A stretch of DNA of 64,000 nucleotides. It comes from Actinomadura kijaniata NBRC 14229 (GTDB taxonomy: Bacteria > Actinomycetota > Actinomycetes > Streptosporangiales > Streptosporangiaceae). The notes under the pieces were generated by a model. The model saw only the letters and a list, made by a program, of their open reading frames with translations. It was not told the DNA's origin and ran no database searches. Each line of letters opens with the position of its first letter. Within the stretch, counting starts at the first letter, position 1. The DNA lies in assembly GCF_001552175.1 (NCBI RefSeq), contig NZ_BCQR01000026.1, positions 1 to 64,000 on the forward strand. The letters are read 5' to 3'. Of the stretch, positions 35,916-47,696 are shown one piece after another. Made by a program: the position numbers and the translations under genes.

Positions 35916-37013
35916 CTACCTCCGCCCGTCGAGGAAGTCGATGATGTGGCCGAACACGTCCAGTGCTGCGCCGCGTCCGATGAACGGATCGACGTGCCCG
36001 TAGCCGGGGACCTCGACGTACCGGACGTCGAGCCGCGGGTGGCGGGCCTTCAGCACGTCATGGCACAGCCTGTTGGCGTCCGGCCAGAGCCGGTTCTCGC
36101 TGCCCGACAGCAGCAGCACCGGGCAGTCGATGCGGTCGGCGTTGTCCAGGGCGTTCTCCGGCAGCGCCCGGTAACGGTGGTCGCTGAGGTTCCAGCGGAC
36201 CACCGTGTGCGCCAGCTCGACCCGCCGCAGGTGCGGCAGCACGCACAGCGGCACCGTCCCGAACAGGTCGGCCAGGCGGTCGTGGGTGCGGGGGTGCAGG
36301 TTGTCGTGCACGAACAGCGACGCGCCGGTGCTCCACGCGGAGTTGTGCAGCATCTGGCAGGTGGGGTCCGGGCAGTCCGCGCCCAGGGACGCCAGCGCGA
36401 ACAGCGGGGTGTACTTCGAGCGGAACCCGGCCTTGCGGAAGTCCACCGGAAGGTGGTGGACGCGTTTGCGCAGCAGCTCGAAGCTGAGGTGCATCCGGAA
36501 CCGGGTCGGCACGGTCACCTTGGGCGTCATGAAGACGCCCTGCGCCACCACGCCCGCCAGCCCCGGCACGAGACCCGCCGCCATGCTCATCGACAGGGAC
36601 AGCGCGCCGAGGCAGTGCGCGACGACGAACAGGCGTCGCGTCCCGATGCGGGCCCGTACGAGGGACACCGCCTCGGGGATGTCGTAGAGCGCGACGTCGT
36701 CGAAGGTGTAGGTCGTGCCGTCCTCGTTGTAGGGGAGGCGGCAGCTTCCCCGCCAGTCCAGCAGCCACGGCTCGTACCCGGCGTCGAGCAGGGCCTCGAC
36801 GAGGTTGCGGGTCTCGGGCAGGACGAACATGTCCGCCGACGCGGTGTGGCCGTGCAGGAGCAGGACCGCGGGCCGGTCGTCGTCCACCCGGTACACCCGG
36901 TGCAGGGCGAGTTCGGTCCCGTCGGAGACGCGGAGCGGGACCTGCTCGACCGTGGCGTCGTCGAGCCGGGCGTGCAGCGGCCGCGGCGGTGTCCGGGGCA
37001 TCGGTCGGGGCAT
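35916..37013 (-). CDS. Alpha/beta hydrolase with cysteine nucleophile
   Basis: A 365-residue alpha/beta hydrolase. The nucleophile elbow reads VVAHCLGALS with Cys134 in place of serine, as in PHA-synthase-like proteins and in hydrolases linked to GMC/cholesterol-oxidase-type enzymes. The oxyanion region LLLHGHTASADMF, the YEPWLLDWRGS strand and the C-terminal histidine in VPGYGHVDPFIG complete the fold. A cysteine suggests acyl transfer or thioester handling rather than plain hydrolysis. It is last in the operon; its ATG overlaps the stop of the reductase gene (TGATG), so expression is coupled to the megasynthase, and it may act on the product or edit carrier-bound chains. Confidence 0.82.
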   Translation of the reverse strand: MPRPMPRTPPRPLHARLDDATVEQVPLRVSDGTELALHRVYRVDDDRPAVLLLHGHTASADMFVLPETRNLVEALLDAGYEPWLLDWRGSCRLPYNEDGTTYTFDDVALYDIPEAVSLVRARIGTRRLFVVAHCLGALSLSMSMAAGLVPGLAGVVAQGVFMTPKVTVPTRFRMHLSFELLRKRVHHLPVDFRKAGFRSKYTPLFALASLGADCPDPTCQMLHNSAWSTGASLFVHDNLHPRTHDRLADLFGTVPLCVLPHLRRVELAHTVVRWNLSDHRYRALPENALDNADRIDCPVLLLSGSENRLWPDANRLCHDVLKARHPRLDVRYVEVPGYGHVDPFIGRGAALDVFGHIIDFLDGRR

Positions 37014-39286
37014 CAGCGGATCTCCTTGGTGCGGGTGGCGTCGCGGCGCAGGTCCAGCAGTTCCGCGCCCGCGCGCAGCGACGGCTCCAGCAGGCCCCAG
37101 CCCATCTGGGCGAAGAACCAGCCGAGCCACATCAGCTTGGCCAGGCGCTGCTCCGGCGCGGGCAGCGCCGGGTTCACCCCGATGCCGTCGATCTGGTCGC
37201 GGACGTAGCTGTCGGGGGGCACCACGACCTCGCCCGCCAGGTGCGCCGGTTCTCCTTCGCGTCCGACCTGGATCGCCAGCGTGCGCGACTGGCGCCAGAG
37301 GTCGCGGCGGGCACGGGCGGTCTTCAGCCCCTCCAGCCACCATCGTCGCCCGGCGGCGTCGCGCAGCCGCAGCCGGTAGCGCAGCAAGGGATGGTCCAGG
37401 CCGTGGCGGTGCGGGATCCCGTCCAGGGGGCGGACCCAGATGTCCCCGGCCTCGACGGTCAGCGGTTCGGGGTGCAGCAGGGCACACCTCACCTCGCCGG
37501 TGACGTCGAGCCTGCGTTCCCTGGCCAGCTGGTACATGCTGGCGATGGACGGCCGCAGCGACAGCTCGCACGGGGTGTCCTCGAGAACGCCCCGCATCGT
37601 CTCGTGGAACCACAGGAACGGCGGGTCGTCCTTGTCCGGCAGGCGGGCCAGCCCGCCCTCGGCGAGCCGCTCGTAGGTCTTCAGCTGCGCCCGCGCCCCG
37701 TACCGGACCGGCGCGGGCAGGCCGTGGCGGGCCACGAACGCCTCGGTGCGTCGGCCCGACGCCGCCGGGCTCAGCAGCGCCGCCTCGCACAGCTTCACGG
37801 CGGTGGGGCTGCGCAGGATCTGCACCAGGAACTCGAGCTCGGGCACCGGGTCGGCCTCCATGAAGGCCAGAAAGGCGCTCCGCCACTCCTCCCAGCCCAG
37901 CACCGGGACGTTCATGCCGCCCAGGCGCATGTCGCGCAGCACGTCCTGGAACGCGTTCGGCTCGCCGGTGAGGTTGTACGTGGCGCCCCAGGCGCTCGGC
38001 TCGTACACGATCGCGGCCGCCACCTGGCTCACCCAGTCCACCGGGGAGACGTTGATGTACCGGAAGGCGGGCACCGCGCGGAACCGCGAGAACGCCGACA
38101 GCAGCCCGCTGCCGAGGTCCTTGGGGTTGTGGGCGCCCGTACGGGTGTGCCCGCCGATGCCGCCGGGCCGCATGAGGGTCACCGTCAGGCCGTGCTCACG
38201 GGCGCGGCGCAGCGCCACCTCCGACGCCCACTTGGTCTTGTCGTAGCCGGTGAACAGCCGGTCGACACGCCCGAGCGGACTGTCCTCGTCCATCGCCGCG
38301 ATACCGGTCTCGTTGAACACCGCGATCGACGAGATGTGGTGCAGCGGCTTGACCGGGCCGGTGGTCGCCAGCTCCGCGAGGGTCAGCGGGCCGAGCACGT
38401 TGGTCTGCCGCAGCGAGGGGTAGCCGCGCAGGAAGTCCACCGCCGCCGCGACGCTGACGATCGCGTCCACCTCGCCGGCCAGGGCCTGCCAGCGGTCCTC
38501 GTCCAGGCCGAGCCTCGGCCGCCGGACGTCGCCGGGCAGCACGGTCACCCGCCGGGCGACCTCGGCGGACCAGGGGAGGTGGTAGCCGGCCAGCGCCTCG
38601 GCGAGCCGCCGTTCGCCCTCCCGCTCATCGGCGGCGCGGACGAGGCAGACGACGTGCGCGTCCCCGCGCCGCAGCAGGTCGAGCAGCAGGTGGCCGCCGA
38701 GGAAGCCGGTGGCGCCGGTGAGCAGGATCCGGCGGGGTTCGGCCGTCTCGGGCGGCTCGACCCAGGGCAGGTCGTCGGCGCGGGCCAGGTCGGCCTTGAC
38801 CCAGCCGAGCTCGTCGTCGGGCGCCGGAACGGGCGTCGCGGGAGGGGGGACGGGAGGCGCGGCGGTCGGCGCGGGCGCCTCGCGGGTGAGCCAGAGCTGT
38901 GCCAGGCGGCGCGGCCGTCCGTCGAGGAAAACGTCGTCGAGGCTGATCCGCACGCCCAGTTCCCGGGCGAGCACCGCGATCAGCTCCACGGCGTCCACCG
39001 ACGTCGCTCCGGCGTCGAAGAGGTCGGTGTCGGCGTCGACGCGCGCGCCGCGCAGGAAACGGCCCGCCCGCTCGGCGATGGCGGCGGCCAGCCGCTCCAG
39101 GTCCCAGGACCCGGCGCCGGTGACCGGTGGAGCGTCTCGGGCGCTCCGTTCCCGGAAGCGGGCCAGCAGGTCGGCGGCACCGGACCCGTCCCCGCCGCGG
39201 CGTTCGATCAGCTCGGCCTCGCGGCCGCGGTCGGTGCCGCGGGCCGGCGGGCCGCTGCCCGCTTCGTCCACTGTGGAGTCAGTCAC
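37013..39286 (-). CDS. ACP-thioester reductase with extra C-terminal domain
   Basis: A 757-residue protein. Residues 60-135 form an acyl/peptidyl carrier domain with the phosphopantetheine serine at Ser96 ([12 protein letters not shown]). After a proline-rich linker, residues 185-560 are an extended SDR thioester reductase: GATGFLG (191-197), HHISS (316-320) and the active YDKTK (348-352). This domain releases chains as aldehydes or alcohols using NAD(P)H. Residues 570-757 ([18 protein letters not shown] through [18 protein letters not shown]) resemble a poorly known domain found next to GMC-type oxidase/hydrolase proteins. GTG 39286 overlaps the PKS stop by eight bases. It is the probable release step for the PKS. 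Confidence 0.87.
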   Translation of the reverse strand: MTDSTVDEAGSGPPARGTDRGREAELIERRGGDGSGAADLLARFRERSARDAPPVTGAGSWDLERLAAAIAERAGRFLRGARVDADTDLFDAGATSVDAVELIAVLARELGVRISLDDVFLDGRPRRLAQLWLTREAPAPTAAPPVPPPATPVPAPDDELGWVKADLARADDLPWVEPPETAEPRRILLTGATGFLGGHLLLDLLRRGDAHVVCLVRAADEREGERRLAEALAGYHLPWSAEVARRVTVLPGDVRRPRLGLDEDRWQALAGEVDAIVSVAAAVDFLRGYPSLRQTNVLGPLTLAELATTGPVKPLHHISSIAVFNETGIAAMDEDSPLGRVDRLFTGYDKTKWASEVALRRAREHGLTVTLMRPGGIGGHTRTGAHNPKDLGSGLLSAFSRFRAVPAFRYINVSPVDWVSQVAAAIVYEPSAWGATYNLTGEPNAFQDVLRDMRLGGMNVPVLGWEEWRSAFLAFMEADPVPELEFLVQILRSPTAVKLCEAALLSPAASGRRTEAFVARHGLPAPVRYGARAQLKTYERLAEGGLARLPDKDDPPFLWFHETMRGVLEDTPCELSLRPSIASMYQLARERRLDVTGEVRCALLHPEPLTVEAGDIWVRPLDGIPHRHGLDHPLLRYRLRLRDAAGRRWWLEGLKTARARRDLWRQSRTLAIQVGREGEPAHLAGEVVVPPDSYVRDQIDGIGVNPALPAPEQRLAKLMWLGWFFAQMGWGLLEPSLRAGAELLDLRRDATRTKEIR

Positions 39287-42200
39287 CGTGCGCCTCCCCG
39301 TGTGCCGCCATGCCCTGTGTCGCCGTGTCCTGTGTCGCTGTTCCCTGTGTCGCTGTGTCCTGCGGGCCGGAGTCCTCGGCCCATGAGCGGTAGGCCCGGA
39401 GTCGCGAGGGTTCCACCGTCACGTCGAGCACCGGATCGTCGGCGCCCACCCCTCCGAGGGCGGCGACCAGCCGCCGCGCGGGGACGTTCCGGGCCGTGTG
39501 CCCGGCGACCAGCCGGACGTTCGCGCAGCCCAGCGCGTCCGCGCGGTCGGCCAGCCAGCCGAGCAGCCGCTCCTCGACGCCACGGCCGAGCGCGCGGCAG
39601 CTGAGCATCCAGGCGACGACCTCGAGCGTGCCGCCCTCCGGCCGGACGGCCAGGACGCCGACCTGCCCGTAGTCGCCGAACCGGTCGCGGGCCGAGGCCG
39701 TCCAGACCTCGCCGTCGCGCCGCCAGCCGTCCAGCACGGCCTCGTCCAGCGCCGCCGGGCGGAGGTTGAACTGGTTGGTGCGGCGGCCGAGCTGGAGGGT
39801 GCGCCCGACCGTGGCCCCGTCGAGCGGCACGACGTCCACCTCCAGCTCCAGCCGTTCGAGGAACGCGGCGAAGCCGGCGCGTTCGCGTTCGCGGCGGCGG
39901 ACGCGCTCCTGCCGGTAGAAGTCGGCCCGTCCGGCGTCCTCACGGGTCGCGGGCCGGGGCGTGACCGGCCAGAGCCGCGTCAGGAACGCCTCCAGCTCGT
40001 GCGCCGCCGGGCAGGTGACCGAGAGGACCTCGGGCAGCTCCGCGCGGACCGCCGCGATCTGGACGGGGTTGTCGTCGAGGAACAGGAAGGAGTCCAGGCC
40101 CAGGCCGAGGTCGGCCGCGGCCGCCTCGATCCGCCGGGGCTTGGGCCCCCAGTCCGCCGAGACGACACTGAAGTGCTCGGCGCGGAGCGTGCCGTCCGGC
40201 CTGGCCAGGACCTCCCGCACCGTGGCCTCGTCGTTGTTGGTGACCAGCACCAGCAGGACGCCCGCGGCGCGCCACTCCAGCAACCGCCGGGCCAGGGTCG
40301 CGTAGGGCCCGGCCAGGTCGACGCCGCCGGGGCCGGTCTCGGCCGCCACGCCGCCCCAGAGGGTGTCGTCGCCGTCCACCACGATCACCTTGGGCGGGGT
40401 ACGGCGCGCGGCCTGGACCACCTCGGCCGCCGCGAGGGCGGCCGCCGCCTGGAACTCGGGCCGGAACGGCAGGTGGGCGAGGGCGTCGGTCTCGTCGTCG
40501 AACAGGTCGCCGCCGGGATGGTGGCGTGCCCAATCGTCGGGGGACAGGACGGCGACTCCGGGAACCGCCGCCATCCGGGCCGCCAGCTCCCGTTCCCACC
40601 GTTCGAGGCGTTCGTCCGTGGACCGGGCGGGGAGGAACGCGACGACGACGGGGTTGCCCGTCCGCTCGTGGAGCGATCGCAGCGCGTCGGGGTAGTCGTC
40701 GGCCAGCTCGGCGAGGGTCTCGTCGCTCACCGGCCCGAACCGGGCCAGGTCCGCGGCCCTCAGCAGGACGACCCCCGCGACGGCCGTGGGCAGCGCGAAG
40801 GCGCCGCCCGGATCCCGCAGGCCCGCCAGGACCTGGTGGTACGGCGCCTCGGTGATGTCGAACCCGTCGTCCAGCGCGGCGCCGAGCAGCGCGGGCAGGT
40901 TGCCGAGGGCGAACGTGGCCGCCACCGCGACCGACGGGCGGGCCACGGCCGGGACCCGCGATGCGGGCCCGCCGGTCCCGTCCGCCTCCACCGGGACCGA
41001 GGTCGACGCCGCGGTCGCCTCCGGACCCGCGGCGAGCCCGGCCAGCAGGTCGAGGTAGTCCCGCCCGAGGCGCTCGCAGGTCGGCTCGTCGATGATGTCG
41101 AGGCTGTGGTCCAGCCGCAGGAGGTTCAGATCGGGGGCCATCGTGACCATCAGGTCCAGGTCGGAGTGGCCGGTGCCGACCGGCAGGAACTCCAGCGCGT
41201 CGCCCAGGGGCGCCTGCGCCCTGATGAAGTTGAAGTACACCTCGACGAGCGGCGCGTCCGGCCGGTACAGGCCCTCTTCGGCGAGCGCCGCCATCGCGTC
41301 GAAGAACGAGGCGCCCTTCTCCAGGACACCGCCGAGCCGGTCGTCGGTGCGGCGGAGCACGTCGGCGATCGGTTCGTCCGGCGCGACCTCGGCCGCGAAC
41401 GGGACCGGGACGCCGAAGAACCCGAGCGCGCCGAGGGCGCCGGCGTGCATGCGCGTGTCCACCGGAACGGCCAGGGCGAACCGGTCGCGGCGCCGGAGCC
41501 GGGCGAGGAACACCGTCAGCGCGCCGAGGCAGAAGGCGGCCGGGGTGATGGAGAGCCGCCGCGCCTGCTCGGCCACCCGGTCGATGAGGCCGTCGGGGAT
41601 GTCGACCGCCACGGTTCCGGCGCGGAAGGTGCGTTCCGCCGGTCGCGGGCGCGTCAGCGTCAGTTCGAGGCGCCGGGAACCGGCGATCTCCCGGCGCCAC
41701 CGCCGCATCGCCTCACCGCGTTCGCGGGGCGTCCGCGAGGACTGCGCTTCGACCAGCAGGTCGATGTCCCGGTTGGACGGCGTGGAGTCCGGCGGCGCGC
41801 CCGCCAGCTCGGCGCCGATCTCGCCCATCACCAGCATCAGCGACTGCAGGTCGCTCACGGCGTGGTGCGCGCCGTAGAGCAGGGACTGCGCCCCGGACGG
41901 CGTCTCCAGCATCTCGAACCGCCACAGCGGAGCGGTGGCGAGGTCGAACGGGGGCTCCATCAGACTCCGCAGCCGCTCGCCGGGATCGACGTCCTCGGGG
42001 ACGGCCGACCAGCGAAGGAGCGGCTCGGCGGTACGGCGCCGCACTTCGAGCATCTGCCCGTGCCCGGCGTCCTGGACGATCGCCGTGCGCAGGGCGGCGT
42101 GGCGGTCGGCGATCCGGGTCAGGATCCCGGTCAGCCGTTCGCGGGTCACGGGCGAGGCGAGCCGGACGGCCAGGCCGATGTGGTGCGCGGCGGCCGGGGT

Positions 42201-45200
42201 TCCCCGCTGCGCGGTCCGCAGCAGGCGCGTCACGTCGCCCGGCACGGGCCGCGTGGTCACCTCCGGCACCTCTTCCTCCGTCTCGGGCGCCTGGCCGGCC
42301 GCGCCCGCCGCGCCGTCCGTCCCGGCGAGGGCCTGGAGGACGAGTCCGGTGAGCTCGCGGAGGTCGGAGGCGGCGAGCGCCGTGAGGGACATCTCGACCC
42401 CGAGGTCGCGGATGATCGACGTGTACAGCGTGACCAGCGTGTGCGAGTCGAAGCCGAGCTCCTTCAGCGGCCGCCCGGACGGCACCTCGGCCGCGTCGTC
42501 GCCGGTGATCTCGCCGACCGCGCCGCGCAGGTACGTCTCGGCGAGGCCGGTCCGTTCCGCCGGGGCCGCGGCCCGGATCCGGTCGGCGAGCCGGCTGGGA
42601 GGCGGGGCGGCCCGCCTGGGCACCAGCTCCGACAGCAGCGGATGCGACGCGAGCGCCGTGGCGTGCCGGGCCAGTGCCGCCCGGTCGACGACGATCGGCG
42701 CGAGCTGGCGCCGGGCCGTGCCGAGGAGCCGCGCGAACAGGGCGCCGCCCTCGTCGGGGGAGAAGGCGCCGAGGCCGGTCCGCGTGGCCGCGCCCGCCGT
42801 GCCGGTCGGGTCGGCGGCCGCCGCCATGCCGACCTGCGACCACGCTCCCCAGTCCAGGCTCAGCGCCGGGCGCCGCGCGGCGTGCAGCGAGTGCGCCCAT
42901 GCGTCGAGGAAGGCGTTCGCGGCGGCGTAGGAGCTCTGCCCGACCGAGCCCAGCAGGCCCGCGGCCGACGAGAACAGGACCAGGAACTCCGCCTCGGGCA
43001 CCAGCGCGGTGAGCAGCACCGCGCCCAGCACCTTGGGCGCCAGGACGGTGCCGATCCGGTCGGGGGTCAGCGTCAGCAGCGTCGCGTCGTCGAGGACGCC
43101 CGCCGTGTGCACGATCCCGCCGACCGGGGGCGCCTGGGCGCGCAGGCCGTCGAGCGCCGCCGCCAGTTCGGCCCGGTCGGCCACGTCCCCGCGCAGGACG
43201 TGGACCTCGACGCCCCGGCCTTCCAGCGTGCCGATCCACTCCTTGGCCCCGGCGTCCGGCTCACGGCGGCCGAGCAGGGCCAGGTGGCGCGCGCCCTGCT
43301 CGGCGAGGCGTTCGGCCGCCACCCGGCCGAGACCGCCGAGGCCGCCCGTGACCAGGTACGTCCGGTCGGCGCGGACCGGGGACTCGGCGGTCTCGGCGCG
43401 GGCCCTGCGCAGCCGGGGGACCATGCGGCCCTTCTCGCGGAGCGCGACCCACGGCTCGTCGTCCGCGCGGCGCAGTTGTTCCCAGAGCGCGTCGGTCCCG
43501 CCGCTGGACGGGAGGTCGACCAGGGTGGTCCGCAGCTCGGGGCACTCATGGGTCACCGTGGTGCCGAAGCCCCAGCCCAGCGCCGTCTGTGGATGCGTCA
43601 CCCCACCGCTGCCGCCGGCGGCCTGGCCGCCGCGGCCGACGAGGAACAGGCGCGGGCTCCACGACCGCTCGCGGAGCGCGGTGACCAGGTGCAGCGTGGA
43701 GGCGCAGCACAGGAGCGCGGCCTCCGCCATGGTCTCGGCCGAGGTGATGGGCGGCGCGTCCAGGCCGAAGAGCTGGACGACCCGTTCCGGCCGCCCGCCG
43801 GGGAACGCCTCGTCGAGCAGGCGCGCGAACTGCGCGGCGTCCGCCGGGTCGATCCGGTAGCGGCCGGGCGCCTCGGCCTCGAACGAGTCCCCGCGCCGGA
43901 CGATCACGTGCGGACCGGCGCCGAGCCGCCCGGCGAGGTCGGCTCCCACGCCCGACTCGTCGGCCAGCACCAGCCAGGCGCCGGTGCCCGCGGGGCCCTC
44001 GGCCGGGGGCCGGTGCCGCCACTCCACTTCGAACAGCGACTCCTCGGGCCGGGCCTGGGGCGGCAGCGCCGCCAGGGCGAAGCCTTCGACGGTGAGGACG
44101 AGGCGTCCGGCTTCGTCGAGCAGCCACAGGTCCATGAGGGCGCCTCGGGCGGACAGCGACCGGACGCGGCAGGCCACCCAGGCCGGGCGGGTGCGCTGGC
44201 CGCTGAGCCGTACGCGCCGTGCCCCGGCGGGGACGAGCGTCACCCCGGCCGGGCCCCCGCCCGGCAGCGCCGTCGCGCGGAAGGCCGCGTCCAGCACCGC
44301 CGGATGCAGGACGTGGGACGACGGAGGCGGCTCGGCCAGACGCCCCAGCGCCATGTCCGGCCCCGTCCATCCGGCTTCGAGGAGCTGGAAGGCCTCGCCG
44401 TAGTCGAGCCCGGTCTCCGCCATCGCGGCGTCGAGCGCGGAGATCGCGACGGGTTCGGCGCACCGGTCCCGCAGTTCGCCCAGCGGTCCGGGCGCGTCCG
44501 CCGCCTCGCCCGCGACGGCCTCGAACCGGCCGGAGGCGTGGCGCGTCCACGCCGCGTCCGGGTCGCCGGCCGGCCGGGACGACACCGTGAAGACACGGGT
44601 TCCGGCGGCGTTGAGGGGCTGGACGTCCAGTTGCAGGACGACCGGTTCGTCCTCGGCCAGCGGGAGCGGCCGTTCGAACCGCACCCTGGACAGGCCCAGG
44701 TCCCCGTCGGGCGCCAGCGCGCCGGACGCCTCCAGCGCCATCTCCACGTACACGGCGCCGGGCAGCCAGACCTCCCCGCCCACGCGGTGGTCGGAGAGGT
44801 AGGCGAACCGGTCGTCGCGCAGGTCGATCTCGGCCTCGAAGAGATGGCGACCGGGAGCGCGGCCGTCCTCGACACGGCGGTGCAGCAGGGGCGGGTCGTC
44901 CGGGCGGGGCCGGGCGGCGGGCGTGGGGGAGGTCCAGTACCGGTCGCGCTCGAACGCGTAGGTCGGCAGGTCCACCAGGGAGCCCGCCGGAGCGGCCTTC
45001 GACCAGTCGATGTCGTGACCGGCGGCGACCAGGAGCGCGAGGTTGCCGAGGACCGCGTCGTGGCCGTCCTCGCCGCGGGCCAGGGAGCCCACCGCCACGG
45101 CGGCCGTCCCCGCCTCCGCGGTGACGGCCCTGATCGCCGACAGGAGCGTCGGGTTCGGCCCGACCTCCACGAAGTACCGGAACCCGTCGTCGAGCATGCG

Positions 45201-47615
45201 GCGTACGGTGTCGGCGAACCGGACCGGCTCGCGCGCGTTCCGCGCCCAGTAGCCGGCGTCCAGGGCATCGCCGGGCAGCGGCTCGGCCAGCACCGTCGAG
45301 TAGAGCGGCGTCGTGGCGGGGGCGCCGGTGACGTCGGCCAGGTCGGTCCGCAGGTCGTCGGCGATGGCGTCCATGTGGAAGCTGTGCGCGGCGAAGCCGA
45401 CCGGGACGTCCCACATGGGCACCTGCCCCTGCTGCAACGTCACCCTGAGCTCCGACAACGCGTTCAGGTCGCCGGAGACCGTGACGGACCGGCCGCTGTT
45501 GACGGCCGCGATCTCAAGCCGGGTTCCGAAGTCGGCCAGCAGTTCCCGGACGCTGTCGGCGGGCAGCCCCACCGACACCGCGCCGCCCCGGCCCGCGACC
45601 GCCCGCATGGCGAGGCCGCGCCGGGTCACGACGGCGGCCGCCTGGTCCAGGGTGAGCATGCCCGCCGTGTACGCGGCGGCGACCTCACCGAGGCTGTGCC
45701 CGACCACCGCGCCGGGCTCCACCCCGAGCGAACGCCACATCGCGGTCAGCGCGCAGTGCAGGGCGAACAGCACCGGCTGCACCACCTCGACCTGGTCGAG
45801 GCCGGGAGCCCCGTCCTCGCCGCGCAGCACCGACAGCACCGACCAGCCCGCATGGCGCCCGATCGCCTCGTCGCACCGCGTGAGTTCCTCGGCGAACGCG
45901 GGGGACCGGTCCAGCAGGTCGGTGCCCATCCCGACCCAGCGCGTGCTGTGACCGGGGAAGACGAACGCCACCTTGCCGCCCAGCGGCTCGTGGGACGCGG
46001 GCGCCACGGCCGGGGACCGCCGGTCGGCCGCGACGGCGCCCAGGCCGGACAGCAGCTCGTCCCGGTCCGCGGCCAGCACGACCGCCCGGCGGTCGAAGTG
46101 CGTCCGGCGCAGCGCGAGGGTGTGGGCGACATCGGGCAACGCGGCGGCGGGGTCGTCGGCCAGGTGCGCGGCGAGGCGCTCCGCCTGGCGGCGCAACGCC
46201 GCGGGACCGCGTGCGGACACCACGAACATCCGCCGGCCCGTCCCCGGACCGGACGGCGGCGCGGACGCGGGCGGCTCCTCCGGGGCCTCCTCGACGATCA
46301 CGTGCACGTTCGTGCCGCTGATCCCGTACGAGTTCACCCCAGCGCGGCGCACCCGCCCGCCCCGCCGCCAGGGCACCGGCTCCCGGAGCAGCCGCAGGCC
46401 GCCGCCGTCCCAGTCGACCCGGCGGCTCGGCCTCTCGACGTGCAGGGTGCGCGGCAGCCGCTCGTGCCGCAGCGACAGCACCACCTTCATCAACGCGGCC
46501 AGCCCGCTGGCCGCCTGGGTGTGCCCGAGGTTGGACTTGAGCGAGCCCAGCAGCAGCGGACGGTCCGCCGGACGGCCTTCGCCGAACACCCGCGACAGCG
46601 CGTTCGCCTCGATGCGGTCGCCCACCCTGGTGCCGGTGCCGTGCGCCTCCACGTGGTCGATGTCGGCCGGGTCCAGCGCCGACGCCTCCAGGGCGCGGCG
46701 GATCAGCGCCTCCTGGGACGACCCGCGCGGCACCAGCAGCGCCTGGCTGCGCCCGTCCTGGTTGGCGGCCGTGCCGCGCAGGACGGCCAGCACCCGGTCG
46801 CCGTCCCGCCGCGCGTCGCCGAGCCGCTTCAGCACCATCATCACGACGCCCTCGGAGAACCCGGTCCCGTCGGCGTCGTCGGAGAACGACCGGCACCGGC
46901 CGCTCGGCGACAGCGCCCGCAACCGGCTGAACTCCACGAACGTCTGCGGCGTGGTCATCACCGTCGCCCCGCCGACCAGCGCGGCGCCGCACTCGCCCCG
47001 CCGCAGCGCGGTGGCCGCCAGGTGCACCGCCAGCAGCGACGAGGAGCAGGCGGTGTCCACGGTGATCGCGGGGCCGACCAGGCCGAGCGTGAACGCCAGG
47101 CGGCCCGAGGCGACGCTCAGCGCCGAGCCCGTCCCGACATAGCCGTTGAACTGGTCGAGGCTCAGCCCGGACAGGTAGTCGCTGCCGAGCATGCCGACGT
47201 AGACGCCGGTCGGGGTCCCGGCGAGCCGGGCGGGCACGGTCCCGGCGCGCTCCAGCGCCTCCCAGGCCGTCTCCAGCAGCAGCCGCTGCTGGGGGTCCAT
47301 CGCCGCGGCCTCCCGCGTGGTGATCCCGAAGAACCGGGGGTCGAACGCGTCGATGTCGTCGACGAAGCCGCCCTCGCGCGTGTACGTGGTGCCCACCGCC
47401 TGCGGGTCCGGGTCGTAGAGCGGCCCGAGGTCCCAGCGGTCGGCCGGGAACGCGCCGACCGCGTCCCGGCCCTCGTCCAGCAACCGCCACAACCGTTCCG
47501 GGTCGGTGACGCCGCCCGGCAGGCGGCAGGCCATCGACACCACCGCCACCGGCTCGTCGGCCGGCCGCGGCCTCGGGGAGGCTTCCGGGTTCCGGGGGGT
47601 TTCCAAACGGCTCAC
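39279..47615 (-). CDS. Hybrid type I PKS: KS-AT-DH-KR-ACP-condensation-FkbH
   Basis: A 2778-residue megasynthase. KS (20-445): Cys190 in DTACSSS, His325 in EAHGTGT, His365 in NLGH. AT (545-845): Ser641 in GHSLGE, with FAAH at 741-744 where extender-specificity motifs lie. DH (905-1180): His943 in HxxxGxxxxP and Asp1109. KR (1418-1600): [11 protein letters not shown] at 1508-1510 (B-type), Ser1550, Tyr1563. ACP: Ser1724 in LGFDSHTL. Condensation-like domain (1787-2195): HHAVSD at 1917-1922. FkbH region (2225-2745): an N-terminal part, HAD motif DGDDT (2414-2418), TNN, LFLDDN, and a GNAT-like end. FkbH enzymes load a glycerate-derived C3 unit on a carrier. No ER or TE is present. The C-terminal tail has pentapeptide repeats. 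I do not recognise the product. Confidence 0.9.
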   Translation of the reverse strand: MSRLETPRNPEASPRPRPADEPVAVVSMACRLPGGVTDPERLWRLLDEGRDAVGAFPADRWDLGPLYDPDPQAVGTTYTREGGFVDDIDAFDPRFFGITTREAAAMDPQQRLLLETAWEALERAGTVPARLAGTPTGVYVGMLGSDYLSGLSLDQFNGYVGTGSALSVASGRLAFTLGLVGPAITVDTACSSSLLAVHLAATALRRGECGAALVGGATVMTTPQTFVEFSRLRALSPSGRCRSFSDDADGTGFSEGVVMMVLKRLGDARRDGDRVLAVLRGTAANQDGRSQALLVPRGSSQEALIRRALEASALDPADIDHVEAHGTGTRVGDRIEANALSRVFGEGRPADRPLLLGSLKSNLGHTQAASGLAALMKVVLSLRHERLPRTLHVERPSRRVDWDGGGLRLLREPVPWRRGGRVRRAGVNSYGISGTNVHVIVEEAPEEPPASAPPSGPGTGRRMFVVSARGPAALRRQAERLAAHLADDPAAALPDVAHTLALRRTHFDRRAVVLAADRDELLSGLGAVAADRRSPAVAPASHEPLGGKVAFVFPGHSTRWVGMGTDLLDRSPAFAEELTRCDEAIGRHAGWSVLSVLRGEDGAPGLDQVEVVQPVLFALHCALTAMWRSLGVEPGAVVGHSLGEVAAAYTAGMLTLDQAAAVVTRRGLAMRAVAGRGGAVSVGLPADSVRELLADFGTRLEIAAVNSGRSVTVSGDLNALSELRVTLQQGQVPMWDVPVGFAAHSFHMDAIADDLRTDLADVTGAPATTPLYSTVLAEPLPGDALDAGYWARNAREPVRFADTVRRMLDDGFRYFVEVGPNPTLLSAIRAVTAEAGTAAVAVGSLARGEDGHDAVLGNLALLVAAGHDIDWSKAAPAGSLVDLPTYAFERDRYWTSPTPAARPRPDDPPLLHRRVEDGRAPGRHLFEAEIDLRDDRFAYLSDHRVGGEVWLPGAVYVEMALEASGALAPDGDLGLSRVRFERPLPLAEDEPVVLQLDVQPLNAAGTRVFTVSSRPAGDPDAAWTRHASGRFEAVAGEAADAPGPLGELRDRCAEPVAISALDAAMAETGLDYGEAFQLLEAGWTGPDMALGRLAEPPPSSHVLHPAVLDAAFRATALPGGGPAGVTLVPAGARRVRLSGQRTRPAWVACRVRSLSARGALMDLWLLDEAGRLVLTVEGFALAALPPQARPEESLFEVEWRHRPPAEGPAGTGAWLVLADESGVGADLAGRLGAGPHVIVRRGDSFEAEAPGRYRIDPADAAQFARLLDEAFPGGRPERVVQLFGLDAPPITSAETMAEAALLCCASTLHLVTALRERSWSPRLFLVGRGGQAAGGSGGVTHPQTALGWGFGTTVTHECPELRTTLVDLPSSGGTDALWEQLRRADDEPWVALREKGRMVPRLRRARAETAESPVRADRTYLVTGGLGGLGRVAAERLAEQGARHLALLGRREPDAGAKEWIGTLEGRGVEVHVLRGDVADRAELAAALDGLRAQAPPVGGIVHTAGVLDDATLLTLTPDRIGTVLAPKVLGAVLLTALVPEAEFLVLFSSAAGLLGSVGQSSYAAANAFLDAWAHSLHAARRPALSLDWGAWSQVGMAAAADPTGTAGAATRTGLGAFSPDEGGALFARLLGTARRQLAPIVVDRAALARHATALASHPLLSELVPRRAAPPPSRLADRIRAAAPAERTGLAETYLRGAVGEITGDDAAEVPSGRPLKELGFDSHTLVTLYTSIIRDLGVEMSLTALAASDLRELTGLVLQALAGTDGAAGAAGQAPETEEEVPEVTTRPVPGDVTRLLRTAQRGTPAAAHHIGLAVRLASPVTRERLTGILTRIADRHAALRTAIVQDAGHGQMLEVRRRTAEPLLRWSAVPEDVDPGERLRSLMEPPFDLATAPLWRFEMLETPSGAQSLLYGAHHAVSDLQSLMLVMGEIGAELAGAPPDSTPSNRDIDLLVEAQSSRTPRERGEAMRRWRREIAGSRRLELTLTRPRPAERTFRAGTVAVDIPDGLIDRVAEQARRLSITPAAFCLGALTVFLARLRRRDRFALAVPVDTRMHAGALGALGFFGVPVPFAAEVAPDEPIADVLRRTDDRLGGVLEKGASFFDAMAALAEEGLYRPDAPLVEVYFNFIRAQAPLGDALEFLPVGTGHSDLDLMVTMAPDLNLLRLDHSLDIIDEPTCERLGRDYLDLLAGLAAGPEATAASTSVPVEADGTGGPASRVPAVARPSVAVAATFALGNLPALLGAALDDGFDITEAPYHQVLAGLRDPGGAFALPTAVAGVVLLRAADLARFGPVSDETLAELADDYPDALRSLHERTGNPVVVAFLPARSTDERLERWERELAARMAAVPGVAVLSPDDWARHHPGGDLFDDETDALAHLPFRPEFQAAAALAAAEVVQAARRTPPKVIVVDGDDTLWGGVAAETGPGGVDLAGPYATLARRLLEWRAAGVLLVLVTNNDEATVREVLARPDGTLRAEHFSVVSADWGPKPRRIEAAAADLGLGLDSFLFLDDNPVQIAAVRAELPEVLSVTCPAAHELEAFLTRLWPVTPRPATREDAGRADFYRQERVRRRERERAGFAAFLERLELEVDVVPLDGATVGRTLQLGRRTNQFNLRPAALDEAVLDGWRRDGEVWTASARDRFGDYGQVGVLAVRPEGGTLEVVAWMLSCRALGRGVEERLLGWLADRADALGCANVRLVAGHTARNVPARRLVAALGGVGADDPVLDVTVEPSRLRAYRSWAEDSGPQDTATQGTATQDTATQGMAAHGEAHGD
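39311..39361 (-). repeat. 15-bp tandem repeat at the 3' end of the PKS gene
   Basis: About three 15-base units (39311-39325, 39326-39340, 39341-39355, then a partial) differ at one or two bases. They encode the pentapeptide [DG]-T-A-T-Q in the PKS tail, outside the catalytic domains. Confidence 0.75.
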
Positions 47616-47696
47616 ATCCTCACGACGACGGGGACGACGCGGACGGCGTCGCCCTGCGTTCCGGCGGCTTCAGCGGGGATGAAACCGAGGGCCGGC

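Noticed and set aside
36989..39604. Long plus-strand frame opposite the thioester reductase gene
   Set aside because: No motif and biased composition; the opposite strand has carrier, reductase and cofactor motifs.
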